Shown here in pieces: positions 32,771-32,882 of a DNA stretch of 32,882 bases (the first letter of the stretch is position 1; the number at the start of each line of letters is the position of its first letter). Below the pieces are notes generated by a model that saw nothing but the letters and a program-made list of their open reading frames with translations, ran no database searches and was not told where the DNA came from. The DNA comes from an uncultured Clostridia bacterium (GTDB lineage Bacteria; Bacillota; Clostridia; Oscillospirales; CAG-272). Made by a program: the position numbers and the translations under genes. The stretch covers positions 1 to 32,882 of the forward strand of contig CAMJPL010000037.1 in assembly GCA_946407735.1 (NCBI GenBank). The letters run 5' to 3'.

Positions 32771-32882
32771 TTACAGCTTTTTGCAGGTGAGTTCGTCGTA
32801 CGCCACACAGCTGTCACTGAAGGTCAGCTTGAGCATCCCGCCCTTCCTGCCGAACTCGTTTTCCCCGATGGGATAGAGCATG
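32771..32882 (-). CDS. C-terminal end of a gene cut by the window edge
   Basis: The minus-strand frame is open from the window edge to a TAA at 32771-32773. The visible residues (M-L-Y-P-I-G-E-N-E-F-G-R-K-G-G, ending D-E-L-T-C-K-K-L) read like the end of a folded protein; the PIGEN.FGRKGG pattern recalls the C-terminus of clostridial serine hydrolases of the beta-lactamase class C type, but this is a weak guess. Only 36 codons are visible. Confidence 0.5.
   Translation of the reverse strand, partial: MLYPIGENEFGRKGGMLKLTFSDSCVAYDELTCKKL

Overview
The window looks like chromosomal DNA from a fairly GC-rich anaerobic Bacillota bacterium, probably a gut Clostridia (Oscillospirales-like). The reasons are an Rnf operon in the clostridial order rnfCDGEAB, Gram-positive-style lipoprotein substrate-binding proteins, good Shine-Dalgarno sites, sigma-A promoters with 17-bp spacers, and many cytosolic glycoside hydrolases. 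The taxonomic call is inference; there is no rRNA or tRNA gene to anchor it.

Layout. 1-4.8 kb (minus strand): a GH20-type hexosaminidase gene with its own promoter and terminator, then a divergent GH106-like protein followed by a GlmU-type nucleotidyltransferase. 4.9-11.1 kb (plus): a complete Rnf complex (ferredoxin:NAD+ oxidoreductase/ion pump). Three of its subunits carry long charged Lys/Glu/Pro/Ala tails, including an 18-bp coding repeat in rnfE. 11.3-19.9 kb (plus): a C26-type gamma-glutamyl hydrolase, a TIM-barrel epimerase, a UroD-like protein, a lipoprotein solute-binding protein (SBP), a zinc-ribbon membrane protein, a GH127-type beta-L-arabinofuranosidase and a second SBP gene broken by one in-frame TGA. 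20.0-25.0 kb (plus): a tightly coupled set of FAD oxidoreductase, M14-type peptidase, CapA-like protein and a third SBP. 25.5-27.2 kb: two small membrane proteins (Pr6Pr-like and YwaF-like). 27.5-30.4 kb (minus): a GH18 protein, an AI-2E-family transporter and a second YwaF-like protein, overlapping stop to start. 30.8-32.4 kb (minus): a DUF5722-like putative glycosidase between two multi-hairpin repeats. The right edge cuts a minus-strand gene.

How it may work together (inference): SBP lipoproteins capture sugars or glycopeptides outside the cell, and signal-peptide-less hydrolases, epimerase and oxidoreductase degrade them in the cytosol. No ABC permease is present, so the transporters must be elsewhere. 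The Rnf complex would couple the resulting reduced ferredoxin to NAD+ and an ion gradient.

The most unusual signals are not proteins: (i) a 256-bp element built of eight short hairpins, with a related copy 1.9 kb away whose hairpin arms differ while pairing is largely kept; (ii) three intergenic hairpins with perfect 22-23-bp stems, the same two-base GA loop and a conserved 3' tail, again with differing but fully complementary arms; (iii) a 240-bp element with long inverted ends. These look like dispersed, RNA-structured or MITE-like repeats.
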